A stretch of DNA of 64,000 nucleotides from an uncultured Candidatus Melainabacteria bacterium (GCA_934718085.1 CAKUZL010000006.1:1-64000); one strand, 5' to 3'; numbered from the stretch's first letter, positions 16,891 to 25,128 are shown. Numbers and translations: made by a program. The notes: generated by a model not told the origin, from the letters alone.

Positions 16891-17768
16891 GCCAACCTAC
16901 CGAAAAAATCAACGAATTTACCGTAAACATAGACATGTCCTCCACAGCGGGTATTTTAAAAATGATTAACAACGAGGACAAAAAAGCCGTTTCGGCCGTC
17001 GAAAAGGCACTTCCGGAGGTCGAAAAGGCTGTCGACGTTATAACCGAAAATTTCAAAAACGGCGGTCGTCTGTTTTATTTCGGGGCGGGAACAAGCGGAC
17101 GTTTGGGCGTTCTGGACGCTTCCGAGTGCCCTCCGACATTTTCCGTTCCCGAAACCATGGTCGTCGGAAAAATCGCGGGCGGCGATTATGCTCTCCGCCA
17201 CGCGGTCGAAGGCGCGGAAGACTCCGCCGAAAATGCTTTTGAAGATTTTTCGGCTTCAAAAATTACCGAAAACGATACAGTCGTTGCGATTTCGGCAAGC
17301 GGAAACGCTCGTTACGTCGTAGAAATCCTTCGACTCGCGAAAAATGCCGGCTGCAAAACCGTTGCGGTTACATCAAACGACAAATCAAAAATGGCGGAAT
17401 TTTCCGATATCGTTATTTTTACGCCTACCGGCGCGGAGGTTGTCTCGGGCTCGACCAGGATGAAGGCGGGAACCGCTCAAAAGCTTGTGTTAAATATGCT
17501 TACGACCGCTTCGATGATAAAAATCGGAAAAGTTTATAAAAATTACATGATTGACGTTCGTCCGACTAACGAAAAACTCAAAAAACGTGCGGTGTCTATC
17601 GTTGCCGCCGTTTCGGGATGCTCCGAAGAAAAAGCATTTGATGTTTTGTCTTCAAACGGTTTTAACGTAAAGCACGCCGTTTTGCAAATAAAAGAAGGTA
17701 TTTCGTTGGAAGAGGCTTCCGCTTTGCTCGAAAAAAATTCCGGCATTTTACGGTTTGCTCTCGGCTGA
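16884..17768 (+). CDS. murQ: N-acetylmuramic acid 6-phosphate etherase
   Basis: This 294-aa SIS-domain protein cleaves the D-lactyl ether of MurNAc-6-phosphate to GlcNAc-6-phosphate during peptidoglycan recycling. It carries the phosphosugar-binding GAGTSGRLGVLDASECPPTF segment and the VSGSTRMKAGTA motif typical of MurQ. AAGGAG lies 7 bases before the ATG at 16884, which falls inside the end of ispE. It is the last gene of the rsmA operon and implies a cell with a recycled peptidoglycan wall. Confidence 0.95.
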   Translation: MLSQPTEKINEFTVNIDMSSTAGILKMINNEDKKAVSAVEKALPEVEKAVDVITENFKNGGRLFYFGAGTSGRLGVLDASECPPTFSVPETMVVGKIAGGDYALRHAVEGAEDSAENAFEDFSASKITENDTVVAISASGNARYVVEILRLAKNAGCKTVAVTSNDKSKMAEFSDIVIFTPTGAEVVSGSTRMKAGTAQKLVLNMLTTASMIKIGKVYKNYMIDVRPTNEKLKKRAVSIVAAVSGCSEEKAFDVLSSNGFNVKHAVLQIKEGISLEEASALLEKNSGILRFALG

Positions 17769-17788
17769 AAGCCCCGGAGCGGGGGCTT
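17769..17788 (+). terminator. GC-rich hairpin after murQ
   Basis: AAGCCCC and GGGGCTT form a 7-bp stem directly after the murQ stop codon. There is no T-run, so it may protect the 3' end or assist Rho rather than act as a full intrinsic terminator. A second GC hairpin (CCCCGG/CCGGGG) lies near 17870. Confidence 0.4.
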
Positions 17789-17936
17789 GAAAGTTTGGTA
17801 TATCCGTTGTTGACGAGCACGTTGACAACTTGATTTTCACATTTTCCACGCTTTTATGCGCGAGATACCCCGGCGGACCGGGGGATGAATACCTTTTCTC
17901 TCGAGTGCTGCCGTTTTGGGAAAGGACGAACATCCG

Positions 17937-19955
17937 TTAAGCCGTTTGTTTGGGTTTGCTTTCGGGTAAAATCGTCGAAACGTTGTACGGAAAAGCATAT
18001 TTTGCGCCGGCTTCCGTCGATTTTAATATTTTTTGGTATTCCGCGTATTCGGGGCTTGCCTCCGTGACTTCTTTTTGAAGTTTTTTATATCTTTCGTACA
18101 ATGCGGGATCCTCGGTGTTTCCTTTGTATTTGATGTACGCGTCCATGTATTCTTTCCCTTTTTCGAGGTACTTGATTTTTCTTTTCGCGTTTTCGATTTG
18201 CGAAAGATACATTTCTCTTTCCGCTGTTTCTCCCGCGGGAAGATTTTCGAGCTTTGCTTCGAGCTCTTTTATCCAAAGTTTTTTCGCCGTCGTTTCGGCA
18301 AGTACCTCTTCGCTCGAGAACGAATATTGTTGGAATTTCGTGTCCGAATTCAGATCGTTGGGCTTCCATCCGAGGGCGTTGTTACCTTCGTTCGTCGAAA
18401 TAATACCCTTCAACGATTCCATTATTTCCTTACGTTCGCTTTGAGTTACCGGGTTTTCGCGTTTCCATTTCTGTATCGCTTTCGAAACGTCGGGAATTCT
18501 GTCCGACGCAAGTGAATTTATGAACTGCGCTATCCGCTCGTTAAACCTGTGAAGCTGTGCCTGCGAGTATTCCAGTAACATCCATTTTGCCATCTCCTCG
18601 CTCGAACTTTGCTCAACAAACTCCGGATATTTCGCAAGTAACTTATCCAACGCTTTGTCGTATTTTTTCAGACCTCGCGGAATTTCTTCTCCGCCTTCGC
18701 GAAGTGTCCGCTTGTAAAGCTCAAGTCCGTGCTCTTTGTCGACAATTTTTCCTTTGAATAAATGATTATCTACCAAAACCGCAAAATCTTCCCTCATTTT
18801 TTGCGGCATAACCGGAGGTTCGGTCATTTCGTTCGCGTTTGTAAAAAGGTTCGTTCGATACGTTATTTCAAACGGTTCGCCCTCTACAATTATGTCTTTC
18901 AATGTATTTCTGACAATCGTTATAAATTCTTCTTCGGGAAGTTTTGCTCTCAAATACGCCTGTTGCGCGTGTTTTGTCTCGTGCGCCAATACGGGGAATA
19001 TGTCGAAAGTTCCGCTCCGATACGCGTTCGGGTTTACGCATATTATATTCTCCGATTCGTTGAAATATCCTCCCGATGTTATGTCCAAATCCGCGTTCAA
19101 TTCGATTTTTGCCCGAACTTTTTTCGGTATTCCGTATTCGTCAAAAATTCTGTCGGCAATTTGCCGGCTTTCTTTCAAAATATCTTCGTCCGAAAGTGCC
19201 GCTCTGCGCTGACCTTCCTTCGTCGCGGCAAAATTGATTTCGTCATCGAACGAAATCGTCGGCTTCTTATCTTCGGGCTTTCTCAAAATAAAATTCTTGA
19301 CTTCGACATACCTTTTTTTGATAAAATCAGGTCTCATCTGATGCCTTATCGCGTCTATCCCTTCCTGCGAAAACAACTTTTTGTGAACTTTCAACGTTTG
19401 CGAAAATCCCGACATTTTTGATATTTTTTCGACTTCACCTGCCGTTACCGCCAATTTGCCGGTTTTTGACATTTGTAACGCTTCGAGAAGAGCTTGATTG
19501 CTTTGTTTTGCTCCCAGTGCCGTAAGTGCCGCACCGCTTGTACCTTCGCCGATTTGTATGAACGATTCTTCCGCCTTTTTGTAATTGCCTCTGTTGTAAT
19601 TCGAAATTGCGCCGAAAATGCCCTTTCCTGCCTGAAATACGCTCAACCCCGCAAATCCGACGCCCAGAACCGGCCCCGCCACGGGGAATATTGCGCATGT
19701 TGCAGCCGTCGCGCCCAATATTCCGATTGTCGCGAAAGGATGTTTTATAAGTGCCGTTACGGGCATGAAAACGCCTCGTGCAAAGTTTTTACCCGCCTCT
19801 GCGCAGGAAAAACGTTCTTCATCTTTTTTTGTGCTTTTTTCGAATTTGTCAACCGACGGTTTTTGTTCCGTTTTCGTTTTTTCGGTCTTTTCTCCCTTGA
19901 ACGACGGGTACGAATGCGCCGCAAATGCTCCGATTCTCTCTGCTTTTAAAGACAT
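17937..19955 (-). CDS. 672-aa SFKG-motif protein with HExxH zinc-protease-like site
   Basis: I do not recognise the full protein. Residues 18-21 are SFKG, the early motif shared with other large proteins in this window. Residues 28-50 are charged and low-complexity. Residues 63-120 contain two or three small-residue-rich hydrophobic segments (AATCAIFPVAGPVLGVGFAG), probably membrane or bilayer-inserting. Residues 325-329 are HETKH in the context VLAHETKHAQQ, an HExxH zinc-binding site like gluzincin-type peptidases. The C-terminal third is lysine- and glutamate-rich with predicted coiled coil. GGAG precedes the ATG, and the sequence just upstream of it is complementary to the putative small RNA at 20581-20591. 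A membrane-attached peptidase is my inference. Confidence 0.8.
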   Translation of the reverse strand: MSLKAERIGAFAAHSYPSFKGEKTEKTKTEQKPSVDKFEKSTKKDEERFSCAEAGKNFARGVFMPVTALIKHPFATIGILGATAATCAIFPVAGPVLGVGFAGLSVFQAGKGIFGAISNYNRGNYKKAEESFIQIGEGTSGAALTALGAKQSNQALLEALQMSKTGKLAVTAGEVEKISKMSGFSQTLKVHKKLFSQEGIDAIRHQMRPDFIKKRYVEVKNFILRKPEDKKPTISFDDEINFAATKEGQRRAALSDEDILKESRQIADRIFDEYGIPKKVRAKIELNADLDITSGGYFNESENIICVNPNAYRSGTFDIFPVLAHETKHAQQAYLRAKLPEEEFITIVRNTLKDIIVEGEPFEITYRTNLFTNANEMTEPPVMPQKMREDFAVLVDNHLFKGKIVDKEHGLELYKRTLREGGEEIPRGLKKYDKALDKLLAKYPEFVEQSSSEEMAKWMLLEYSQAQLHRFNERIAQFINSLASDRIPDVSKAIQKWKRENPVTQSERKEIMESLKGIISTNEGNNALGWKPNDLNSDTKFQQYSFSSEEVLAETTAKKLWIKELEAKLENLPAGETAEREMYLSQIENAKRKIKYLEKGKEYMDAYIKYKGNTEDPALYERYKKLQKEVTEASPEYAEYQKILKSTEAGAKYAFPYNVSTILPESKPKQTA

Positions 19956-20264
19956 TACACACTCCTGATTTCTCTCTTTTCACACAGTCCGATAATTATA
20001 TAATTTTTTTTTGTTTTTTTATATAGTTAGCAACGATATTTTTACATGTCTTAATAAATATTTTTGAACCGGATGAGTTTTTGCCTGTCGGTTTATTAAG
20101 TTTCGTGATGAGATTTTTGTAGGCTTAAAATCATGGTATATCTTCAAACACGGAGTTTTGTGTAGTTTTGTTAAGAAATGTTTTTAAATGTAAACATCAA
20201 TTTTACCTAATATTATGCGGGTTTTGGGGTTTTTAAATAAAAAGTCTATAAAAAATATATAAAA
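19956..20264. other. AT-rich intergenic region
   Basis: No gene is visible. It must hold the promoter of the 672-aa gene on the minus strand and lies upstream of the first putative small RNA on the plus strand. The match GATTTCTCTCT at 19967-19977 on the plus strand is the complement of that gene's leader. Confidence 0.5.
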
Positions 20265-20311
20265 ATGCGCAATTTTTGCTCGCCAAAATACTTTATATAT
20301 GTAGAGGATGA
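20265..20311 (+). promoter_or_regulatory. Repeated promoter-like block, copy A
   Basis: This block reads TGCGCAATTTTTGCTCGCC then AAAATACTTTATATATG and is closely repeated at 20507-20552. TATATA offers a -10; a TTTTTG about 17 bases upstream is a weak -35. Conservation over more than 40 bases in two noncoding places suggests a shared promoter or activator site for the small transcripts that follow. Confidence 0.5.
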
Positions 20312-20427
20312 GAGAGAGATATTAAAAAACATTACACTTACCATACTTACCATACACACTAAACCTTTCACTTACACACGAGGAAGCTAAACAAGCTTTC
20401 GGGGGACCTTCAAAAGTCCCTTTTTTA
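20305..20427 (+). ncRNA. Putative small RNA A
   Basis: I infer a transcript of about 120 bases from the repeated promoter block upstream and a good intrinsic terminator at 20403-20426 (GGGAC, loop CTTCAAAA, GTCCC, then six T). No open reading frame with a ribosome binding site is present. The body is A/C-rich with repeated ACTTACC/ACATAC words. It contains GAGAGAGAGATATTAA near its 5' end and ACACGAGGA at 20376-20384, the latter fully complementary to TCCTCGTGT in putative RNA B. Confidence 0.5.
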
Positions 20428-20506
20428 TTGCAAAAATTTTTATGTAAACAAATATTAAGCTTAAAACACTTGTCTTTATTGGTTTTTTAAAATTGGTCAA
20501 CAATTT

Positions 20507-20552
20507 TGCGCAATTTTTTGATCCCAAAATACTTTATATAAGTGCGGAAGTC
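20507..20552 (+). promoter_or_regulatory. Repeated promoter-like block, copy B
   Basis: This second copy of the block reads TGCGCAATTTTTTGATCCC then AAAATACTTTATATAAG. It differs from copy A at only a few positions and again precedes a short region that ends in an intrinsic terminator. Confidence 0.5.
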
Positions 20553-20646
20553 ATAACAATTCGAAAGACTTCATAAAAAAGATTTCTCTCTCTCTTAATA
20601 TCCTCGTGTTTATTTATGTTTGCTCCCTAAGCAAACATTTTTTTTG
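20545..20646 (+). ncRNA. Putative small RNA B (CT-rich)
   Basis: I infer a transcript of about 100 bases ending at an intrinsic terminator at 20618-20645 (GTTTGCT, loop CCCTA, AGCAAAC, then A and a long T-run). Its centre (20581-20611) is GATTTCTCTCTCTCTT followed by AATATCCTCGTGTTT, a CT-rich single-stranded-looking region suited to pairing with purine-rich ribosome binding sites. Close matches to its complement lie in the leaders at 19967-19977 and 10995-11004, and at 10672-10697. There is no coding potential. Confidence 0.5.
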
Positions 20647-20912
20647 TCCTTTTTTAACAGATAAGTTAATTTATCGTTTTTCAAATGAAAATCGATAACA
20701 TAAAAATTTTCGTCAAAACAACATTTAATTTGTATGTGTCTTTTTTTTGCCGTCTGTTTGAAATAATTTAACGTAGTAGTTTTTCTTGTTGCCGATTGTC
20801 AAAATTCCGGTTTTGTACGCAGTTACCGAAATATATCCAAGGGGGTTAAATTGAGATTTTGCAAAGTTCTTCCAAGCCTGTTAATAAAACCGGAACATTG
20901 TTCTTCGTTTTC

Positions 20913-21112
20913 TTTTATAAAACGTTTTTCGTTACATAGACGGGGTTGATTTGTACATGAGTCAGGCACTGCGGGGGCTTTTTTATAAAATGTTTTGCGT
21001 TCCTGTGGACTCTGATTTGTACATGTGGTCGGCGCGCGGGTCGTTTTTATAAAGTGTTTTGCATTACCTCGGCGGACGTGGAATTATATAAGTGGACGGC
21101 TTGCGGGGGTGT
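20913..21112. repeat. Three degenerate tandem units of about 66 bp
   Basis: Units start at 20913, 20981 and 21045. Each begins TTTTATAAA followed by a GTTTT-CGTT-like segment, continues with GATTTGTACATG (or GAATTATATAAG), and ends with a GC-rich stretch such as CACTGCGGGGGC. Periods are 68 and 64 bases. No gene is visible in them. They lie between the small-RNA units and the CRISPR array, whose repeat-plus-spacer period is also about 66. Confidence 0.55.
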
Positions 21113-21244
21113 AACCTTCCGTAACGGTCGCTTTTTCAATCGGTGTTTTGATATAAGCAGTATTATTTCGGTACCGAAATATTTTAAAATATCGAATGTT
21201 ATTCTTCTATCCGTCATTCGCTCGAGCTTGTGTTTGTTACCAAT

Positions 21245-22905
21245 ACTTAAATACATTACATGTTAATCTTCAATAGGGGTTATGGTCTTATCATAAGACC
21301 ACCCCTGGAGATTTAAATACATTACATGTTAATCTTCAATCCGTACCGCTTACAAAGGCAAATACAAAAATAAATAATTTAAATACATTACATGTTAATC
21401 TTCAATAAACAAAAAAATCACGTTGACCGCGCTTCCTGACATATTTAAATACATTACATGTTAATCTTCAATCGAGCGTGTTCGGGAGCAAGATTTCGGC
21501 GTAATGCCATTTAAATTACATTACATGTTAATCTTCAATCGGACGGCGACGCGGTTACGCTGGAATATCCCGAATTTAAATACATTACATGTTAATCTTC
21601 AATGAACGCGCTCGGGGCAGACCAAAATATTACAACTTATTTAAATACATTACATGTTAATCTTCAATTGTTAAGCATAAATTGATTTGCCGCACGCTCC
21701 AAAATTTAAATACATTACATGTTAATCTTCAATGAACAAAAATGAAAAGAACTTACACTTACATCAAATTTAAATACATTACATGTTAATCTTCAATACG
21801 CGGGCAACTTGCGCAACTGGTTCGTAAAATTTTATTTAAATACATTACATGTTAATCTTCAATTCGATTTCGTAGCCGCAAAATTTGCTGCATTTTCCGA
21901 TTTAAATACATTACATGTTAATCTTCAATTAAAAACGATTTCGTGACAAGAGTTTTAATAAACGGATTTAAATACATTACATGTTAATCTTCAATAATTT
22001 GAAATAGGAAGTTTTATGTTGGTATCGCATTTAAATACATTACATGTTAATCTTCAATCCCCGCCTTTACCTTTACGTTTGCGGTCGTATGGGATTTAAA
22101 TACATTACATGTTAATCTTCAATTCGTACAGCTTCCCTACAAGAGTTTACTAAAAAACATTTAAATACATTACATGTTAATCTTCAATCAGAATGGTCAA
22201 TGTCGGACGATACAACAATCAAAGATTTAAATACATTACATGTTAATCTTCAATTAAAAGAGTAGAGATTACATAAGGAGATCGAAAAAATTTAAATACA
22301 TTACATGTTAATCTTCAATATAATAACAGAAAAAGCGTTATTACTCATTTTATATTTAAATACATTACATGTTAATCTTCAATAAAAGCGGAGGGGACAG
22401 GGTTAAAATAAAAAACAAATTTAAATACATTACATGTTAATCTTCAATGGAACAGGCTATGCGCAAAAAAATACGGAAACAGTGATTTAAATACATTACA
22501 TGTTAATCTTCAATCTTTCCACTTGTTCCGTTACGCCCTCCGCAAAATAATTTAAATACATTACATGTTAATCTTCAATTGCACCCTTGCTGCATAATCT
22601 GTAATCTTTTGCGGCATTTAAATACATTACATGTTAATCTTCAATCAATCTTTTGACAGATTCGAGCGCATGGAAATTAAATTTAAATACATTACATGTT
22701 AATCTTCAATAAATAGAAACAGGGGGCAACAGAATAAAAATAAGCGATTTAAATACATTACATGTTAATCTTCAATTCCGTTTGCGTCCGAGTACCACGT
22801 ATAACCATAAATTTAAATACATTACATGTTAATCTTCAATGCGCGAAGAATGCTACAAAGAATTATTTGAAGCTAATTTAAATACATTACATGTTAATCT
22901 TCAAT
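21245..22905 (-). CRISPR. CRISPR array, 26 repeats and 25 spacers, no cas genes in the window
   Basis: The repeat is 30 bases: ATTTAAATACATTACATG followed by TTAATCTTCAAT on the plus strand. I counted 26 copies with spacers of 33-36 bases. The leftmost copy (21245-21274) has one mismatch (T to C at base 2), and the copy at 21509-21539 has one inserted T. Read on the minus strand the repeat ends in TGTATTTAAAT, like type I-B repeats of clostridia and fusobacteria (from memory), and the degenerate copy would then be leader-distal. I therefore infer minus-strand transcription with the leader at 22906 and beyond. No cas gene lies in the 64 kb window, so it is an orphan array or is served in trans. 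Confidence 0.97.
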
Positions 22906-23256
22906 CAAGAAATCTTGTGCAATTTCATTTTACTACGGAAGAAAAAAAAGGCAATTTAAAAGTTGTAACGGGGAATTTTTTCCAAGTGAAGCAATAATTT
23001 TTTTTGTTTTGCTTTCTATGCGCAAAACCGACCTGTACAGGATATTTTCGCGATTTTGTAAAAAAAACGCTTGGAAACCGTTTTAATCGGTAATAAGTTT
23101 TTCAAAACATCCAAAGGCGGGTTAAAGGCTTTCGGAGTAGGTGCTCTGAACGTCGGAATTCAAGGCAAACACTTCGCAAGATACACGGGAGCAAACGAAG
23201 CCGAAGTTGCCCCTTCGTATCACTCAAAACCAACTCTTCAAAACTCCCGGAAGGTT
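22906..23256 (-). promoter_or_regulatory. Likely CRISPR leader
   Basis: This 350-base AT-rich region without a credible gene borders the perfect, right-hand repeat. It contains A- and T-tracts and a small palindrome CAAGAAATCTTG directly at the array edge. If transcription is on the minus strand, as the repeat ending suggests, this is the leader with promoter and adaptation signals. The assignment depends on that orientation. Confidence 0.45.
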
Positions 23257-23745
23257 TTATCCGACAGATTTCAAATCGTTGCGTAGTTTGTTGAAATCTT
23301 TTTTCAGCCACTGTTTATCGAGCGGTTTTTTGCCGGAAACATCTTTTAAACCGAGCTTTATGAGGTCTTTAGACAAATCTTTGTAAAGGTGAAGCAATTC
23401 AATTCCCGCGTTGTTTAAAACACCTTTTTCGGCGTGAAAATATCCCGAAAGAAGTTTTGTATCGACGTATTCGCGTAGAAATTGCAGAAGAAGTCGCTCC
23501 GCAGATTTTATGTTCACACCGCCGCGGCAAGTATAAGCGGGATTTTTGTTTATGTCGTCGCGCCGTTCGGACAAGTTGCGTTTCAATTCATTCACTATTA
23601 TATTAAAGTCCTCGTTTTGAAACTTTTCGACATATTCGTCAATTCTTGAAATAATGTAAGAATACGTATCGGTATCGAATAAAATTTCGTCGACTGAAGG
23701 TTCGGGAATATCGGTTTGTTTTTTGAAAAAATTAAGAAGATGCAT
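23257..23745 (-). CDS. 162-aa hypothetical protein
   Basis: I do not recognise this family. The product is soluble, highly charged and mostly helical, beginning MHLLNFFKKQ, with an alternating hydrophobic pattern in IISRIDEYVEKF and LLLQFLREYV, and a lysine-rich C-terminus. A motif YTCRGGVNIKSAERLL in the middle may be functional. GAGG lies 8 bases before the ATG. The promoter region contains repeated TTCGTTCGAA palindromes, so the gene is probably controlled by a dedicated repressor. It sits between the CRISPR leader and prophage remnants. Confidence 0.7.
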   Translation of the reverse strand: MHLLNFFKKQTDIPEPSVDEILFDTDTYSYIISRIDEYVEKFQNEDFNIIVNELKRNLSERRDDINKNPAYTCRGGVNIKSAERLLLQFLREYVDTKLLSGYFHAEKGVLNNAGIELLHLYKDLSKDLIKLGLKDVSGKKPLDKQWLKKDFNKLRNDLKSVG

Positions 23746-23770
23746 TTATATAACCTCGAAATATACAGCC

Positions 23771-23843
23771 GTTCGAACGAAACATATATCTTATGCGGGG
23801 AAACCGCATTGTCGCCTTTTAAACATACAACTGTTCGAACGAA
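23771..23843 (-). promoter_or_regulatory. Twin TTCGTTCGAAC operator-like boxes
   Basis: The minus strand upstream of the 162-aa gene carries TTCGTTCGAAC twice (centres about 62 bases apart). The distal copy is part of an imperfect 24-bp palindrome, ACAACGGTTCG then TTCGAACAGTTGT. A TATTATAC element lies beside it. A third TTCGAACGAA lies at 24062-24071. The regulator is unknown. Confidence 0.5.
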
Positions 23844-23855
23844 CCGTTGTATAAT

Positions 23856-24376
23856 ACCATAAAAACAAAACTCACGCAAAAATAATTCGGAAAAATAATT
23901 CGCAAAAACCGACAGTCAAAAACCTCGAATTGTCCGATATAACGGTACAAAATGCCGAAACCTTTCGGCATTTGTCCATCATAAAAGCAAATATAATAAT
24001 TTTTCTTAACAAAATACTTGAAAATTTTTGAAAAATAGTTTAAAATAAAGACGAAGGGCGATTCGAACGAAAGTCGGCTCTTTAAAACCCTAATGTTTAA
24101 GCGTTATAAACATCAGCTTTGCCCGTTTTCTACATTTTTGTGTTGTTGGCGATTCGGGCTTTTGCAGGGGCTACCCTTTATTTAATTTTCAAAGTGCTTT
24201 ACGGTGTTAATCGAATCGAAATCGGAGTTCCTTCCGCTCGGTTCGATTTCGTCCGCTTTTTATATGTGCAACCGGGTTGGCGTGTGTTAAAATATTTGTG
24301 CCCGAAATTTGTATATATCGACGTTTCGGGTTCAATAAATGCAAAGTTGTCGAAAAGTTTTTGGAAAGGTGTCAAA
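23856..24376. other. Intergenic region with hairpins
   Basis: No gene is supported. An 11-bp perfect hairpin AAATGCCGAAA / TTTCGGCATTT lies at 23950-23973 without a T-run, and a smaller ATGTTTA/TAAACAT pair at about 24091-24111. The third TTCGAACGAA box is at 24062-24071. The long upstream extension of the following small gene lacks a start signal and coding character. Confidence 0.4.
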
Positions 24377-24553
24377 ATGCAAGACGAAAATAAAGAAGAA
24401 AGTTTTAAATCCGGACGCGGCGGAAAACGTGCAGGTGCGGGGCGTCCGAAAGGCTCTGTGAAAGAAATTGTAAAAAAAAGATTTACGTTTCGTTTGTCTC
24501 GGGAAGAGGAAACGGCTGTCCGCGATTTGCTTAAAAAAATGCGCAATAAGTAG
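24377..24553 (+). CDS. 58-aa basic protein with AGAGRPKGS motif
   Basis: This 58-aa product has an acidic start, a glycine/arginine-rich centre GRGGKRAGAGRPKGS, and a C-terminal helix with the look of a ribbon-helix or DNA-binding segment (FTFRLSREEETAVRDLL). Small proteins with a GKRxGAGRPKGS core are frequent in phages and mobile elements, where they probably bind DNA. GGAAAGG lies 7 bases upstream of the ATG at 24377. It is convergent with, and directly abuts, the truncated tail-sheath fragment, so its insertion or a deletion may have produced that truncation. Confidence 0.7.
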   Translation: MQDENKEESFKSGRGGKRAGAGRPKGSVKEIVKKRFTFRLSREEETAVRDLLKKMRNK

Positions 24554-24559
24554 AAACGC

Positions 24560-25128
24560 ATCCGGAAGGGTCGCGTCCGAAAAATGAGTAAGCTCTTTTG
24601 CCATAATCGAGCGCGTGTACGGACATCCCGCAAGCTGTCCCGCAACGTAGGGCAAAATGTTGACCGTTTCGACCGTCGTGCCGTCTTCGAGCGTCGCCGA
24701 GGGCGTTACGAAATTGACCACGTGCATGCAGTCTTTCGCAACGTTGTACACAACCGCAAATTTTTCGTTTTCTTTTGCGTAGTTTGCGACCGTGTTTTGC
24801 TCCGCCGCGATGTTCGTAAACATCCGGTCAAATTTTAACGTCGGCAAAACCGCCGCAACGGTGTCGATATCGGTTTTTACGGTCAACAAAATAACTTTTT
24901 TACGCCGCCGTCGAAAATGTCGATTACGTCCTGTTTAAGCGTTCCCGTGATGTCGGTTATGCCGACCGCGGAAGTGTAGGTTTTAACCGTGTAGTCTTCC
25001 GCCCGGGTTGCGTCTTTCGCAATAAAAAGGACGCGTCCTTTTTCCTGCATTGTGATGACGGACGCGGCAAGTTTCTTGAAAACGATTTCAACCTGTGGCG
25101 TTACGTCTTTTAAAGTAAGTTCGGACAT
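24560..25128 (-). pseudogene. Phage tail-sheath fragment, frameshifted and truncated
   Basis: From ATG 25128 (good AAAGGAG) the frame gives 81 aa beginning MSELTLKDVTPQVEIVFKK and stops after VKKLFC. The homologous reading continues in the -1 frame as VILLTVKTDIDTVAAVLP and runs to about 24560, where similarity ends (LAGCPYTRSIMAKELTHF). The switch occurs at a run of six A on the coding strand, giving the heptamer A AAA AAG in the correct phase for -1 slippage. The whole reads like the N-terminal half of a contractile-tail sheath protein; the C-terminal half is missing. I call it prophage debris, though frameshifting at this site could still occur. Confidence 0.65.

Noticed and set aside
20312..20602. 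Extended co-linear duplex between small RNAs A and B
   Set aside because: Three complementary blocks exist (GAGAGAGA, GATATTAA, ACACGAGGA), but their order does not allow one continuous antiparallel duplex; only the ACACGAGGA block is kept as an observation.
21245..22905. Spacers matching the phage remnants in this window
   Set aside because: By eye no spacer matches 24377-26112 or other window sequence; a proper search would be needed to be certain.
23071..23286. 71-codon plus-strand frame between CRISPR leader and the 162-aa gene
   Set aside because: It starts with TTG without a ribosome site and overlaps the end of the minus-strand gene; composition is not convincing.
23771..23843. LexA (SOS) box
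   Set aside because: The half-sites are in the order GTTC...GAAC (TTCGTTCGAAC), the reverse of the GAAC-N4-GTTC box of Gram-positive-type LexA.
23950..23973. 11-bp hairpin as a transcription terminator
   Set aside because: No T-run follows on either strand and no gene ends nearby.
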